DNA of 64,000 nucleotides from assembly GCA_902494195.1 (NCBI GenBank), contig CABUSH010000002.1, positions 94,665 through 158,664 on the forward strand, read 5' to 3'. Source of the stretch: an uncultured Collinsella sp. Its GTDB lineage: Bacteria; Actinomycetota; Coriobacteriia; Coriobacteriales; Coriobacteriaceae. A program made the position numbers and the translations under genes. The notes below the pieces were generated by a model. It had not been told where the DNA came from. It made no database searches and was given only the letters and a program-made list of their open reading frames with translations. Positions 8,474-16,295 of the stretch are shown here, in pieces. Every line of letters begins with the position of its first letter. The stretch's first letter is position 1.

Positions 8474-9331
8474 ATGGCACTTGTTACCACCGAAAAGATG
8501 CTCAAGGACGCTCAGGCCGGCCACTACGCTGTTGGCGCGTTCAACGTCGAGAACCTCGAGTTTGTTATGGCCGTTCTGGCCGCTGCCGAGGAGACCAAGT
8601 CCCCCGTCATCATGCAGACCACCCCGGGCACCATCAAGACCGCTGGTCTGGACTACTTCTACGGCATGGTCAAGGCTGCCGCCGAGCGCGCTTCCGTGCC
8701 CGTCGCTCTGCACCTCGATCACGGCGATGGCTATGACCGCTGCATGCAGGCTTTCCGCACGGGCTACACCTCTGTCATGATCGACGGCTCGCACGAGTCC
8801 TTCGAGGACAACATCGCCCTGACCAAGTCCGTCGCCGACGCTGGCCGCGCCATGGGCGTGCCCGTCGAGGCCGAGCTCGGTAAGGTTGGCGGCAAGGAGG
8901 ACGACGGTCCCGCGGTTGAGGGCGAGAGCCCCTACACCGATCCTGCCGAGGCCAAGGAGTTTGTCGAGCGTACCGGCTGCACCTCCCTCGCAATTGGCGT
9001 TGGCACCAGCCACGGTGTGTACACGAGCGATCCGCACATCGAGCAGTCCGTGGTCAAGGCTATCCGCGACGCCGTCGACGTGCCGCTGGTTCTGCACGGC
9101 ACCTCCGGTGTGCCCGATGAGCAGGTTGCCGAGGCTGTGAAGAACGGCATCTGCAAGGTTAACTACGCCACCGAGCTGCGTCAGGCCTACACCAAGGGCT
9201 TCATGGCCTACATGGCCGAGAACCCTGCCTGCTTCGACCCCAAGAAGCCGGCCAAGGAGGGTATGCGTGAGATCACCGAGCTGGTTAAGATCCGCATGAC
9301 CAACCTCAACTCTGTGGGCAAAGCAGAGTAA
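8474..9331 (+). CDS. Class II fructose/tagatose-bisphosphate aldolase
   Basis: 285 residues, the length of GatY/KbaY/FbaA class II zinc aldolases. Metal and catalytic motifs are visible: LHLDHGDGYDRC (zinc His and catalytic Asp, near residue 82), VEAELGKVGGKEDD (near 132), IGVGTSHGVY with a zinc His (near 178), LHGTSGVPDEQ (near 208) and KVNYATELR (near 230). It splits fructose-1,6- or tagatose-1,6-bisphosphate into DHAP and glyceraldehyde-3-phosphate. The ATG at 8474 follows GAGAGGAG. The divergent DeoR regulator and the PfkB kinase at 511 fit a tagatose-type route, but a housekeeping FBA role is equally possible. Confidence 0.92.
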   Translation: MALVTTEKMLKDAQAGHYAVGAFNVENLEFVMAVLAAAEETKSPVIMQTTPGTIKTAGLDYFYGMVKAAAERASVPVALHLDHGDGYDRCMQAFRTGYTSVMIDGSHESFEDNIALTKSVADAGRAMGVPVEAELGKVGGKEDDGPAVEGESPYTDPAEAKEFVERTGCTSLAIGVGTSHGVYTSDPHIEQSVVKAIRDAVDVPLVLHGTSGVPDEQVAEAVKNGICKVNYATELRQAYTKGFMAYMAENPACFDPKKPAKEGMREITELVKIRMTNLNSVGKAE

Positions 9332-9355
9332 CAGCAAGGGTACTCTGATCCCACC

Positions 9356-9508
9356 GGACGGCTTGGGCGGGTCCCCGTACTTAGTTTCCAAAACGTCCTC
9401 GCGCATGAAGGCCCCCGTTGCCTCGCTTCTACGAAGCGTTGGCAACGGGGGCCTTCGCGCTGCGGAATGATTTTGGAAACTAAGTACGGGGACCCGCCCA
9501 AACCGTCC
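9356..9508 (+). repeat. Long palindromic element P1
   Basis: Outer arms 9356-9394 and 9470-9508 pair over 39 bp with two mismatches. Inside lie the conserved GTCCTCG...CATG motif, an inner stem (AAGGCCCCCGTTG with CAACGGGGGCCTT), an apical CGCTTCTACGAAGCG hairpin and the conserved TGCGGAATG motif. It lies between convergent genes and could also act as a terminator. Confidence 0.9.
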
Positions 9509-9557
9509 TGCTCAATCGCCCTTGTGGCGTTGGGGCTGAAAGGGTGGGGCGCGGGGG

Positions 9558-10181
9558 TTACTTGGTTGTTAGGGTTAACAGGTCGTTGGGGGTTTTGAGG
9601 TTGTAGGTGGCATTTGGGATATCTTGGTGTGATCCCCATGCTGCTCTGGCAAAACTGACCCCTGCTGAAGTTGCGCATTGTTCGTCGTAGACGGTGTCGC
9701 CAACGTAGACGACGTTGCCAGGATTCGCGCCCGTACGCCGGAGATATTCGAGCATGGGAGCGGGTGCGGATTTATGTTCGGTTGTGTCTTCGACAAGGAT
9801 GATGTGCTCAAAATACTTATCGAAGCCAAGGGGTGCAATTTCTTCTGCGTATTCGTCGCGCGCACGTGAGGAGACGATGCCAAGTTTGCAGCCGTTGTCG
9901 GAGAGTGTTGCGATAACTTCGTGCAAGCCGGGAAACACGCTGATGGTGCTTTTAAAGCTGGCGGCAATTTGGCACCAGCGATCCAACGTTGCCTGCGAGT
10001 AGATCCCAAGTTTCTCAAGGGCATCCTTGCCGGGTATGCCGAGGGCAAATTCAAGCTCGTGTCGGGGGAGCGTTTTGCCGGTCTCTTCTTGGACAATCTG
10101 GACAAGCGATGATAGAACGCTTTCTTCTGTATCTGCCAATGTCCCATCAACGTCAAATACGATATGGTCAAAGTGCTTCAT
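9558..10181 (-). CDS. HAD-superfamily phosphatase (phosphoglycolate phosphatase-like)
   Basis: 207 residues with the HAD motifs in order: motif I FDVDGTLADTEES (residues about 9-21, nucleophile Asp), motif II GIVSSRARDE (Ser), a lysine-containing region near HKSAPAP, and motif IV YVGDTVYDEQ (acidic pair). The cap insertion after motif I is of the alpha-helical type found in Gph/PGMB-like enzymes. The substrate cannot be told from sequence. Base composition is lower in GC than the surrounding genes. Together with the adjacent AraC gene on the same strand, 56 bases upstream, this suggests a recently acquired pair. Confidence 0.88.
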   Translation of the reverse strand: MKHFDHIVFDVDGTLADTEESVLSSLVQIVQEETGKTLPRHELEFALGIPGKDALEKLGIYSQATLDRWCQIAASFKSTISVFPGLHEVIATLSDNGCKLGIVSSRARDEYAEEIAPLGFDKYFEHIILVEDTTEHKSAPAPMLEYLRRTGANPGNVVYVGDTVYDEQCATSAGVSFARAAWGSHQDIPNATYNLKTPNDLLTLTTK

Positions 10182-10237
10182 ATGGTTGCTCCTCTCTGTT
10201 GTTTGCCTGCAAGTTTGATTCAGTGACAGAAGAAGGG

Positions 10238-11176
10238 CTAGCGGGATTTCTGCCTGGTACTATCGAGATTCTGCCTCGTTGCTCGATAGCTCGAAGGAGT
10301 GCATCCCATTTGTTCTTTAAATACCTGGCCAAGATGGCTTGCTGTCGCAAAGCCACATTGGCGCGCGACTGTCTGGACCGTTCGCGTGGTGTGTGCCAAA
10401 AGTTCGCAAGCACGGTTTACGCGGTATGCGCGCAGATATGCCGCCGGGGTCGTTCCTGCGCAAGCTTCGATAATGCGGTAACACTCTCTTTCGCTTACGC
10501 CGGCTGCAGATGCCATCTGGGGCACATCTATAGCGGCTGCATAGTTTGCGCGGATATAGTCCAGGATTGCCTTGAACTGTACGTCGCGGTTGGTCATCCA
10601 AGAGGCGTTGTCGGAGGAAAAGAGCGGTTCGGCCTTGGCGTAAATCTGAATCCAGAGCTCTGACAAGCTATTCCGAAGCGCCATCTCGTTCTGCGGCCGT
10701 TGAAGGTCGTGGTTAAAGGAACTCTTTAGCAAATCGATAAAGGGCATATCGTCGGGGTTGGTGGGCGACCATTTGAGCACATCGACGCCTCGACATTGCA
10801 GCAAAGGATTGATATAGCGCTTTTGAAGGCGTCCCGCGGGATCGCCGAGCATCGACGGCTGAAAGATATGCAACATTTGAATGGCTGGTGCCGAATTGGG
10901 TGATTGCAGCGTGCTGTGCAAAACGCCGCCGTTGATAAAGCCGGCGGACCCTTCCTCAAAGCGCACGTGTTCATGAGCCGCGCGCGTTCGATAGTCAATC
11001 GCTCCCTGCTCCATGTAGAAAAGCTCAACTTCGGAATGCCAGTGCCGGGGGACGGAATTGCCCGGATAGCGAGCGAATTCTGCGCGTTCGGCAATATAGG
11101 GCCAGTCTTCGGCGGTCTCGGGAAACGCTTCCTCGCGTCCTCCGCGGTGCAATTCTATGTGATCCATGTTTCGCAT
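10238..11176 (-). CDS. AraC-family transcriptional regulator with cupin sensor
   Basis: 312 residues. The N-terminal half resembles the AraC-binding cupin domain (SVPRHWHSEVELFYMEQG, residues about 40-57, with a typical HWH-E pattern). The C-terminal 100 residues carry the double helix-turn-helix: IDVPQMASAAGVSERECYRII and then ARQCGFATASHLGQVFKEQMGCTPSSYR. Such proteins sense a sugar or small ligand and activate nearby genes; the HAD phosphatase just downstream on the same strand is the obvious candidate partner. The start could also be the ATG at 11167. GC content looks lower than in neighbouring housekeeping genes. Confidence 0.9.
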   Translation of the reverse strand: MRNMDHIELHRGGREEAFPETAEDWPYIAERAEFARYPGNSVPRHWHSEVELFYMEQGAIDYRTRAAHEHVRFEEGSAGFINGGVLHSTLQSPNSAPAIQMLHIFQPSMLGDPAGRLQKRYINPLLQCRGVDVLKWSPTNPDDMPFIDLLKSSFNHDLQRPQNEMALRNSLSELWIQIYAKAEPLFSSDNASWMTNRDVQFKAILDYIRANYAAAIDVPQMASAAGVSERECYRIIEACAGTTPAAYLRAYRVNRACELLAHTTRTVQTVARQCGFATASHLGQVFKEQMGCTPSSYRATRQNLDSTRQKSR

Positions 11177-11664
11177 GGCATCAGTATAAAGCGCAATGGG
11201 CTTAGATTGCTCTTGCCTGTTCGGGGAACGCCTTGTCTAGGGATGCTTGGAGCTTTTCGAAGGATGCTCGTAAGTTGAGGCTCTGATCGGCTGAGCGCTT
11301 GGTTTTTGTGGTGGGGGAGTCGAGGAGACCGTCTCTCTGTGTCGGGGGGAAGGAGAAAAGGTTTGCATGTTTTAGGGATGGCTGCTGTGCTGCGTCATTG
11401 GAAGAATGCATGCTTATGCGGCCTCCTCGATGTCCACCAAAAGATTGCGCTCGGGGTATGCTGCTAGGTCCCGTGCGCTGGCAGTATTATGCCGCGGCTG
11501 CTGCAAAGAAGCGCTAAAGAAAGGCTTAATGAGGTTTGACGTTGCGATGAAACCGCAGGTAAAAGCTATCGAGTAACACTCTTGAAAGGTTTTGAGCTTA
11601 AGGGCTTTCTAAGGTTTGTGACGTGGATGTGGCGCGGACGTGCGGAGCGTGTGAATGCTTGCTG
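11177..11664. other. Gene-poor region, possible decayed coding sequence
   Basis: 488 bases without a convincing gene. On the minus strand an open frame ending at 11414 encodes about 60 residues finishing ARDLAAYPERNLLVDIEEAA. That tail looks protein-like, but there is no start codon and a stop lies upstream. It may be the remnant of a gene lost downstream of the NUDIX-Vsr fusion. A 69-residue open frame at 11202-11411 has no ribosome-binding site and low-complexity composition. Confidence 0.3.
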
Positions 11665-12651
11665 TTAGCGCTGCGGCTCTGCGGCGCGCACCTGCTCGAT
11701 GACCTTTTCCATCGTGGCGTCGATGCGGTCTTTTTTGAGCTCGCATTCCCAGATGGTTATGGGTGTCCAGCCCATTTGAGTGAGTGCCGCCACGGCAGCG
11801 CGGTCGCGCTCGACGTTGCGACGGAACTTTGCCTCCCAAAACTCAACGTTGCGCTTGGGCTGGCTAGGGTTGCACTTGGGGCAGCGGTGCCAAAAGCAGC
11901 CGTTGACGAAGATGGCGATCTTGCGCCCGGGAAAGGCGATGTCGGGCTTGCCGGGTACCTTCCATTCCAAACGATAGCCCGTAAGGCCCGCGGCCCGTAG
12001 GCGCTGACGTACGAGCAGCTCGGGCTTGGTGTTGGCGCGCTTGTTGCCCTTCATGGACTTTTTGATGGCGGCGCGACGGCGGACCAGTTCGCGCTCGTCA
12101 GCGGAGAGGTCCGAGGTATCGATGCCGTCGAGCAGGCCGGGCTTGGGACGCTTCTTGCTGCGGCGCTTAGGTGCGCGCTTGGGTTTGGTGGCGGGTTTGT
12201 CGGCTGTGTTGGGCACGGCGTCATCGGCGGAGCTTGTCTCGAGCCGGTCTTCCTTCAGCTCAATCAGGGCATCAATGAGCCCCTTGTCAGCGGGCATCCA
12301 TTCCACCGTGGCAAGCGAGGTACGCGGAATCCAGCGGATATCGAGCTGGCGGTCGTGCTTCTGGGGTTCATCGGATTCATCGGCGAGCGAGCAGTAGTAG
12401 CACTCCATGGAGAGATGGAAATCGGGGTAGTCATACTCAACGGTATAGAAATCGCGCAGGTTGGTGACTTTTACCTGCAGCTCTTCCATGAGCTCGCGGC
12501 GTACGGCGTCCTCGGGCGTCTCGCCGCGCATGAGCTTGCCACCGGGGAACTCCCAAAGTCCCAGCATGTCGCCATAGCCGCGCTGCACGGCAAGCAGCTC
12601 GTCAGATCCTTCCTTGCGAATGATCCCAGCGGCAACATGAACAGTCTTCAA
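11665..12651 (-). CDS. NUDIX hydrolase - Vsr mismatch endonuclease fusion
   Basis: 328 residues. Residues 1-130 are a MutT/NudG-like NUDIX domain with a complete Nudix box (GGKLMRGETPEDAVRRELME, then EL). A basic, Pro/Lys/Arg-rich linker (about 150-175) joins it to a Vsr-type very-short-patch-repair endonuclease domain (about 190-328) with NTKPELLVRQRLRAAG, the catalytic Asp in GKPDIAFPG, the FVNGCFWHRCPKC metal/DNA segment and the closing GWTPITIWECEL. NUDIX domains clean nucleotide pools; Vsr nicks T:G mismatches left by 5-methylcytosine deamination. I chose a TTG start at 12651, preceded by AGAGAGGA; the longer open frame is antisense to the next gene. No cytosine methylase gene is nearby. 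Confidence 0.85.
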   Translation of the reverse strand: MKTVHVAAGIIRKEGSDELLAVQRGYGDMLGLWEFPGGKLMRGETPEDAVRRELMEELQVKVTNLRDFYTVEYDYPDFHLSMECYYCSLADESDEPQKHDRQLDIRWIPRTSLATVEWMPADKGLIDALIELKEDRLETSSADDAVPNTADKPATKPKRAPKRRSKKRPKPGLLDGIDTSDLSADERELVRRRAAIKKSMKGNKRANTKPELLVRQRLRAAGLTGYRLEWKVPGKPDIAFPGRKIAIFVNGCFWHRCPKCNPSQPKRNVEFWEAKFRRNVERDRAAVAALTQMGWTPITIWECELKKDRIDATMEKVIEQVRAAEPQR

Positions 12652-12799
12652 CAGGAGTCCTCTCTCAACATCAACACGCGGCAGGTTAGCTACCCGTACC
12701 TTACACAACGGTAAGGCAAGCGTAAGCCATATCGATGGTAGCCGACTCGTCTTCTTGCGACTATAGATGCCGTAGACTAATTGCAAGAAAGGACTCGGT

Positions 12800-13585
12800 A
12801 TGCAAACCACGCACATGGCGACCCCGGTACTGGAGGTCGCGCATCTCGAAAAGGTATATGGAGCGCTGGGCAACGTGACCCGCGCGCTCAACGACGTCAG
12901 CTTTACGGTCAACCGCGGCGAATTTGTTGGCATCATGGGCGCTTCGGGCTCGGGCAAGTCGACGTTGCTCAATTGCGTGTCGACCATTGATAGCGCCACG
13001 AGCGGCACGATCCGCATCAACGGCCAGGACGTGACGCGCATGAAGCAGGCTAAGCTTTCGCAGTTCCGCCGCGAAGAGCTCGGCTTTATCTTCCAGGACT
13101 CCAACCTGCTCGATACGCTCACGGCACGCGAGAACATCGCCCTGCCGCTCACCATCGCCCGCACAAACTCGGCAGAGATCTCGACCCGCGTGCAGGATGT
13201 GGCCGCGCGCCTGTCCATCAGTCAGGTGCTCGACAAGTATCCCTACCAGATGTCCGGCGGTCAGCAGCAGCGCGTTGCCGCGGCTCGCGCGCTCGTCACC
13301 GACCCCACCATGATCATGGCCGACGAGCCCACCGGCGCCCTCGATTCCAAGAGCGCCCGTCTGCTGCTCGAGAGCCTGGAGGCCCTTAACCGCCGCCTGC
13401 GCGCCACCGTGCTCATGGTCACGCACGACAGCTTTGCTGCCAGCTACACGAGTCGTGTGCTGTTTATTCGCGACGGCAAGATCTTCACCGAGCTGCGCCG
13501 CGGCGACACCGACCGCCGAGAGTTCTTCGACCGCATTATGGAGGTCGTTGCCATGATGGGCGGTGAGGGCTCCGATGCTCTGTAA
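12800..13585 (+). CDS. ABC transporter ATPase, BceA/MacB type
   Basis: 261 residues. Walker A is GASGSGKST, the Q-loop lies in FIFQDSN, the signature is MSGGQQQR and Walker B is IMADEPTGALD. This is typical of the ATPases that work with FtsX-like permeases (BceA, MacB, LolD). The start at 12800 follows AAAGGACT. It overlaps the next gene by 11 bases, so the two are co-translated subunits of one cytoplasmic-membrane complex. No BceRS-like two-component system is adjacent, so peptide-antibiotic detoxification remains an inference. Confidence 0.93.
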   Translation: MQTTHMATPVLEVAHLEKVYGALGNVTRALNDVSFTVNRGEFVGIMGASGSGKSTLLNCVSTIDSATSGTIRINGQDVTRMKQAKLSQFRREELGFIFQDSNLLDTLTARENIALPLTIARTNSAEISTRVQDVAARLSISQVLDKYPYQMSGGQQQRVAAARALVTDPTMIMADEPTGALDSKSARLLLESLEALNRRLRATVLMVTHDSFAASYTSRVLFIRDGKIFTELRRGDTDRREFFDRIMEVVAMMGGEGSDAL

Positions 13586-15812
13586 ACTCGCTTGGGGCAA
13601 CGTCCGCCGCGCCGGCCGCGACTACCTTGTCTACCTTTTGACGCTCGCCCTGGGCGTCACGGTCTTCTATGCCTTTAACACCATCTCGATGCAGGTCGAC
13701 ATCGCCGGAATCGATGAAGAGGGCTTGGCACAGGTTATGGGCAGCATGCTCGGCGACCTGACGTACTTTTTGGCCGGTGTCATGGCTTTTTTGATGGTGT
13801 ACGCCAATAACTTCATCATGAAACGCCGCAAAAAGGAGTTTGGCCTGTACCAGGTGCTCGGCATGGGGCGCGGGCGCGTCGCCACGATCATGGCGCTCGA
13901 GACGGTGATTGTCTCGGTGGTGGCCTTTGTCGCCGGCATTGTGCTGGGTGTGGGACTCTCCCAGCTCATGACGTTCTTTACGGCCTCGCTCTTTAAGACA
14001 CAGATCGCCAATTTCCACTTCTTTTTCTCGATGCATGCGTTCAATCTGACCCTTGCCTGCATGCTCGTCATGTTTGTGCTTACGCTACTGCTGAACCTCC
14101 GCGCCGTGCGTCGTACCAAACTCATCGAGCTTATGGGTGCCGAGCGTCGCAACGAGAGCATCAAGACACGCAACCCCTGGATCGCGATTGCCATCTTTGC
14201 CGTGGGCGCGGTGCTTGTGGGCGTGGCCTATTACCGTCTGCTACGTGATGGGTTCCCGCTAACCGAGACGGGCGACAAGCTGCACGGGGCCATGAGCCAG
14301 TTTGGCATAACGACCGCTATGGTTACCGTGGGCACCTTTGCGTTGTTCTGGGGACTCTCGGGCATGCTCATCAAGCTGCTGCAGAGCTTGCGCGGCGTGT
14401 ATTGGCGCGGCCTCAACATGTTTACCGTGCGCCAGCTTTCGGCCAAGGTCAATACGGTGTGCTTTTCGATGGGCGTCATCGCGATGATTCTGTTCCTTGC
14501 AATCACTTCGGTGACGTGCGGTATGTCGATCGCCAACGTGATGAACGAAAACCTGGAGCGCTATAACCCTGTTGACGTGTCTCAGACGTATGTCTATTAC
14601 ACGCCCGATAGGCTCGACTACTACAAGGAGTATGTCAATCCGTCCGAGGCCGATCGCATGGTGCTGGCCGATGCAACGGTCGATTTGTACGCTGCATGGC
14701 ACGGCGATCGTATCGATCCCGATAACGTTACAGAAAGTAGTAAGGGCAAGTCGGCGGACAACAACGACGAGACCGGAAAGAAGGTCAATATCGCCGATGT
14801 TGCCGGTGAGCATGTGCAGATCGATTCGTATCTGAGTTACCCGCTTGGCGGCTCGGGCCCCTCGGTGGTGGCGGGTGAGATGTGCAAGGCCATGGGCGAA
14901 AAGCTCCCCAAGGTGCTCGAGGGTAGCAATGCCGATGATATGGGCCTGTTTGTGACGCCGGCGAGCCAGTACAACAAGCTGCGCCAGATGATGGGCGAGG
15001 AGCCGGTGAGCATTGGCCGCGACCAGTACGTGCTTACGTGTGATATGGGCGGTGAGCTGGGCGACCTGTACACCAAATACATGGCCGGCGGCCATACGCT
15101 CACCTTGGGTGGGCATGAGCTCAAGCCAGCAACCGATAAGTCGGACAAGGACACGGCGGCCATCGCCAACTCGGCGATGGGCAGCAATCCCGGTACCGTC
15201 GTCGTTGCCGATGAGCTGTTGTCCCAACTTAATCTGCAGCCGTGTTCCAGTAGCCTGCTCGTTAACTACAAACAGGGGATGGATGTGACCAAAGCAGACG
15301 AGAGCATTAAATACACCATGCTCGACAATCTGCTCGTTGACGGCAAGGAGCCGGGGTCATGGGGAGTCTTCATCACGCGTTCCGAGATGTACACGCAGGC
15401 GGCACAGATGAACGGCATGATTAGCTATCTGGCCATCTACATTGGCTTTGTACTGGTCGTTGCATGCGCGGCGATACTGTCGATCCAGCAGCTCTCCAAC
15501 GTGGCCGACGGCAGCCGCAGCTATCGTGTACTGGCACAGATCGGCTGCGACGACCGCCAGATTCGCCATTCAGTGATGGCGCAGCAAGCGGTATTCTTCC
15601 TGTTCCCGCTGGCAGTGGGCCTGGCGCACTCCTTTGTGGCACTTAAGGTGATCATCGAGCTGGTGAGCATATTCGGAAATATGAGCATCGGTGGCACCGT
15701 GGGCCTCACCTGTGCAATCTTCCTGGCAGCCTACGGCGGCTACTTCCTGGTGACCTACCTCATGAGCACCGGCATGGTACAAGCTGCCATCGCTACCCGC
15801 TACAGCGAGTAA
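13575..15812 (+). CDS. FtsX-like ABC permease, BceB type
   Basis: 745 residues from ATG 13575 (an in-frame GTG at 13563 is also possible). The layout matches BceB-type permeases: one N-terminal membrane segment, a three-helix FtsX block (residues about 50-190), further helices, then a large extracytoplasmic domain of about 200 residues (about 325-600), and a final FtsX-like trio of helices. The extracytoplasmic domain contains a hydrophilic Ser/Lys/Asp-rich stretch (ESSKGKSADNNDETGKK). Such permeases remove bacitracin or lantibiotics from lipid targets. A strong terminator follows. Confidence 0.9.
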   Translation: MLCKLAWGNVRRAGRDYLVYLLTLALGVTVFYAFNTISMQVDIAGIDEEGLAQVMGSMLGDLTYFLAGVMAFLMVYANNFIMKRRKKEFGLYQVLGMGRGRVATIMALETVIVSVVAFVAGIVLGVGLSQLMTFFTASLFKTQIANFHFFFSMHAFNLTLACMLVMFVLTLLLNLRAVRRTKLIELMGAERRNESIKTRNPWIAIAIFAVGAVLVGVAYYRLLRDGFPLTETGDKLHGAMSQFGITTAMVTVGTFALFWGLSGMLIKLLQSLRGVYWRGLNMFTVRQLSAKVNTVCFSMGVIAMILFLAITSVTCGMSIANVMNENLERYNPVDVSQTYVYYTPDRLDYYKEYVNPSEADRMVLADATVDLYAAWHGDRIDPDNVTESSKGKSADNNDETGKKVNIADVAGEHVQIDSYLSYPLGGSGPSVVAGEMCKAMGEKLPKVLEGSNADDMGLFVTPASQYNKLRQMMGEEPVSIGRDQYVLTCDMGGELGDLYTKYMAGGHTLTLGGHELKPATDKSDKDTAAIANSAMGSNPGTVVVADELLSQLNLQPCSSSLLVNYKQGMDVTKADESIKYTMLDNLLVDGKEPGSWGVFITRSEMYTQAAQMNGMISYLAIYIGFVLVVACAAILSIQQLSNVADGSRSYRVLAQIGCDDRQIRHSVMAQQAVFFLFPLAVGLAHSFVALKVIIELVSIFGNMSIGGTVGLTCAIFLAAYGGYFLVTYLMSTGMVQAAIATRYSE

Positions 15813-15849
15813 CAAGCGGGCAAAACGGTCGCAAAATCAGAGGCGTATG

Positions 15850-15890
15850 ACCGCCGCGAAGGGACCAGGGGCCCTTTCGCGGCGGTTTTT
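15850..15890 (+). terminator. Intrinsic terminator after the BceAB-like operon
   Basis: ACCGCCGCGAAGGG pairs with CCCTTTCGCGGCGGT, followed by TTTTT. A near copy without the T-tract lies at 16051-16087 (ACCGCCGCGAGGGA with TCCCTTACGGCGGT). Confidence 0.9.
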
Positions 15891-15914
15891 GCCAATCTGG
15901 TGCGTCTCAGATAC

Positions 15915-16033
15915 AAGTGAGTAGACTTTTTTGAACCTGCCGAGCACATCGCGACAAATGCTCAATAAAACCGCAGGTCAGAGCCGTGGCGTTTTAGGGT
16001 GTGCTTAGACTCCTGCAAAAAGCCTACTCACTT
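15915..16033. repeat. 119-base element with inverted ends
   Basis: AAGTGAGTAGACTTTTTTGA at 15915-15934 is inverted at 16014-16033 (17 of 20 positions pair). The interior has no gene and includes a possible ACCGCAGGTCAGAG hairpin region. It may be a MITE-like repeat or a structured transcript end. Confidence 0.6.
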
Positions 16034-16102
16034 GGTTTTTCTGCTAGAAGACCGCCGCGAGGGAAGGCAACTCCCTTACGGCGGTTTGGACGTTTGCCCA
16101 GA

Positions 16103-16128
16103 TAGTCGTTGGGGACGTCCCCAACGGC
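16103..16128. repeat. GGGGAC palindrome
   Basis: GTCGTTGGGGACGTCCCCAACGGC is almost perfectly palindromic and shares GGGGACG with the palindrome at 1627-1684. The following 60 bases repeat related GTCCC/CTGCC phrases. Confidence 0.5.
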
Positions 16129-16190
16129 TACCCAAGGAGTGTCCCAAACTGCCGGCAGAAAAGGAGCGTCCCTAACTGCCACATCAAACG

Positions 16191-16295
16191 AAAGGGCGCC
16201 GACCTTCTGGTCGCGCGCTTGAAGTTGAACGTCAGATTGTCCAAATGCGGCCCGCGCAGCGTCGAGCCGTTACGGCGTTTGGTAAAACCGCGTAA
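16191..16295 (+). ncRNA. Candidate structured RNA element, copy C (degenerate)
   Basis: Aligns with copies A and B over the apical hairpin (GACC-TTCT-GGTC), TTGAACGTCAGATTG, GCGCAGCGTCGA and the terminal hairpin (GTTACGGCG...CCGCGTAAC). The outer stem seen in A and B is not evident, so this copy may be truncated or decayed. It ends directly at the stop codon of the convergent DAHP synthase gene. Confidence 0.45.

Noticed and set aside
9356..9508. Palindromes P1-P6 as plain Rho-independent terminators
   Set aside because: They are far longer than terminators, lack T-tracts and share internal unpaired motifs, so a terminator role alone does not explain them.
11202..11411. 69-residue open frame on the minus strand
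   Set aside because: No ribosome-binding site, no recognisable family, low complexity.
13575..15812. BceRS-type two-component genes next to the BceAB-like transporter
   Set aside because: None present on either side; neighbours are the NUDIX-Vsr fusion and DAHP synthase.
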